Assembly (NCBI RefSeq): GCF_001458595.1 | Contig: NZ_LN890328.1 | Location: 946,480-1,010,479, forward strand | DNA from: Clostridium neonatale | Lineage (GTDB): Bacteria > Bacillota > Clostridia > Clostridiales > Clostridiaceae | DNA length: 64,000 nucleotides | Direction: 5' to 3' | Part shown: positions 62,701 through 64,000 of the stretch, piece by piece | How positions within the stretch are numbered: position 1 is the first letter of the stretch | How the letters are laid out: every line of letters begins with the position of its first letter | Notes under the pieces: model-generated | What the model was told of the DNA's origin: nothing | Database searches by the model: none | What the model saw: only the letters and a program-made list of their open reading frames with translations | Program-made: the position numbers and the translations under genes

Positions 62701-63226
62701 AGGTCAATCTTCAAAAGCAACACCTCTTTCTGCAATAGCGAAATTTGCTGCAAGTGGTAAACGCACTAAGAAAAAAGATTTAGGCCTTATGGCAATGACT
62801 TATGGATATGTTTATGTAGCACAAGTATCAATGGGAGCTGATAAGAATCAGACACTTAAGGCTATAACAGAAGCAGAAAAATATGATGGACCATCACTTA
62901 TAATTGCATATTCTACATGTATAAGTCATGGTATAAAAATAGGAATGGCTAATACTCCGGATGAAGAAAAGAAAGCAGTTGAATGTGGGTATTGGCATCT
63001 ATATAGATATAATCCTGAATTAAAAGAAAGTGATAAAAATCCATTTATCTTAGATTCAAAAGCACCAAAAGGTGATTTTAAAGAATTCTTAATGGGTGAA
63101 ATAAGATATTCATCTCTTGCAAAAGCTTATCCAGAAAAAGCAGATGAATTATTTGCTTTAACAGAAAAATATGCTAACGACAGATACAGGACATATAAAA
63201 GATTATCTGATGAGTTTAACCTATAA
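59705..63226 (+). CDS. nifJ: pyruvate:ferredoxin (flavodoxin) oxidoreductase
   Basis: This 1173-aa single-chain homodimeric PFOR converts pyruvate and CoA to acetyl-CoA, CO2 and reduced ferredoxin, the central step of clostridial fermentation. Domain I starts [31 protein letters not shown]. A two-[4Fe-4S] ferredoxin domain has [12 protein letters not shown] from about residue 690 and [12 protein letters not shown] from about 747. The TPP part has the cluster-binding CAGCGETPY, then [12 protein letters not shown] near 963 and [16 protein letters not shown]. All cluster cysteines are present. Ribosome site aagagggaa. It lies behind an unusual long leader. Confidence 0.97.
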   Translation: [1173 protein letters not shown]

Positions 63227-63389
63227 TCTATAATGCAAGAGTGTTTTTATTAAAATTTGATTAAATTCATTTTAAATTTGTTTTATTTATAATATCTGTA
63301 AGTTATAATAATATGGACATTTAATTTAAGTTTAAGTATATAATCAATAGTTATATACTAAATCTGTATAAACTTGGAGGCATATATTT

Positions 63390-63920
63390 ATGAAAAAAAT
63401 ACTAGTTGCATTATTAATAAGTACACTTTCAATTACAACTCTTGTAGCGTGTGGAAATAAAGAAAGCTCAAATAATAATAGTACACAAAGTTCACAAAAT
63501 CAAGAATCATCGGAAAATATAACAATAAAATCTGAATCAACACAATCACTTATTAGTACTTTAGCGGATTTAATGGGAAAAGAAGATAAAGAAGTTATTG
63601 AAAAGCTTGGTGAAGGTATACCAGTTTCTGATCCGGTTTTATCACGTCAATATGAAACTAATGTTTTGGATGAAAATAATAAAGTATATGTTAATTTAGA
63701 TTCAGGAAAAGTTTACGATATATCAATTCTTTTAAATAATAATAATTTTGAAGAATATGAAAAGCAACTTACAGAAATATTTGGAGAAAAATCATCAGAA
63801 GAGGAAAATACTTTAGATTCTGAAGGTAACGGAAGAAGAGCAACAATATGGAATTTAGAAAATGGAAGTAAATTATCTTTAATTCAAGTTAATAAAACAT
63901 TTTCTATAAATATTAAATAA
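63390..63920 (+). CDS. lipoprotein of unknown function
   Basis: This 176-aa protein has a typical lipoprotein signal: MKKILVALLISTLSITTLVAC with the lipobox cysteine at position 21. A short Ser/Asn/Gln-rich spacer (about 26-45) follows, then a small mixed alpha/beta domain (LADLMGKEDKEVIEKLGEG, VYVNLDSGKVYDISILLNN, WNLENGSKLSLIQVN). It would be tethered to the outer face of the membrane. No family recognised. Strong ribosome site (cttggagg) and own terminator. Confidence 0.75.
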   Translation: MKKILVALLISTLSITTLVACGNKESSNNNSTQSSQNQESSENITIKSESTQSLISTLADLMGKEDKEVIEKLGEGIPVSDPVLSRQYETNVLDENNKVYVNLDSGKVYDISILLNNNNFEEYEKQLTEIFGEKSSEEENTLDSEGNGRRATIWNLENGSKLSLIQVNKTFSINIK

Positions 63921-63926
63921 TATTTT

Positions 63927-63969
63927 AAAATACTCATCAGTCTTGTTGGACTTAGATGAGTATTTTTTT
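63927..63969 (+). terminator. intrinsic terminator
   Basis: aaaatactcatc (63927-63938) pairs with gatgagtatttt (63955-63966), with an inner agtc/gact stem and T run. Confidence 0.83.
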
Positions 63970-64000
63970 ATTAATAATATTTATTTGCATAAAATAGACA

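Overview
This 64-kb window is very AT-rich, low-GC Firmicute DNA. It reads as the chromosome of a saccharolytic, spore-forming anaerobe of Clostridium sensu stricto (the C. beijerinckii / C. butyricum type of organism; species is inference). The evidence is a pyruvate:ferredoxin oxidoreductase, clostridial ferredoxin, SigI/RsgI, Csp-type germination proteases, a T-box-controlled trp operon, a cobalamin riboswitch over a cobalt ECF transporter, strong AGGAGG ribosome sites and frequent U-tailed terminators. No rRNA, tRNA, CRISPR array or intact transposase was seen. Almost all of it looks like ordinary vertically inherited chromosome; the accessory-looking patches are short and intergenic.

Layout. 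0-15 kb: the end of a sugar aminotransferase, a MerR-methyltransferase fusion, a secreted YpmS-like protein, a metallophosphoesterase, a PLP aminotransferase, an unusual UvrD-LexA(S24) fusion, a 51-aa small protein, a lipase-fold protein, a histidine phosphatase, a TPR + double AAA+ ATPase, ferredoxin and a BFD-like [2Fe-2S] protein, a GNAT acetyltransferase, a CmpB membrane protein and an HD-domain protein. 15.4-22.5 kb: a tryptophan T-box leader with one specifier domain but two antiterminator/terminator modules, followed by complete trpEGDCFBA. 22.5-23.5 kb: a repeat-rich island. 23.5-27 kb: a miniature kinase-like protein, a MATE exporter and a CcdA-TlpA fusion. 27-30.4 kb: cobalamin riboswitch, cbiMNQO and an internally deleted EamA transporter pseudogene. 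30.6-37 kb: an L-lactate dehydrogenase-family enzyme, a sodium symporter, an HD-GYP protein, SEC-C methionine aminopeptidase and a D-2-hydroxyacid dehydrogenase. 37-47 kb: two tandem Csp-like subtilases, RecQ, a J-domain-like protein and a SWIM/SNF2 helicase. 47.4-51.2 kb: sigI-rsgI and a bifunctional homocysteine methyltransferase/MTHFR. 51.3-59.3 kb: an EamA transporter, then a fructose PTS region with two paralogous IIABC permeases, a pyridoxamine kinase, fruR and fruK; an identical 17-mer overlaps the -35 of both promoters. 59.7-64 kb: PFOR behind a long leader, and a lipoprotein.

Best candidate for something undescribed: a family of long imperfect palindromes (three copies: 12.81-13.07 kb, 22.54-22.80 kb, and a shorter inverted copy at 23.20-23.34 kb). 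Between copies the stem sequences differ but the pairing is preserved by compensatory changes, while internal-loop and apical motifs stay constant. That is the signature of selection on a folded RNA or folded single-stranded DNA. Other items worth checking are the UvrD-LexA fusion with an intact autocleavage site, the half-duplicated Trp T-box, and the kinase-like mini-protein. All alignments and pairings here were made by eye; nothing was searched against a database.
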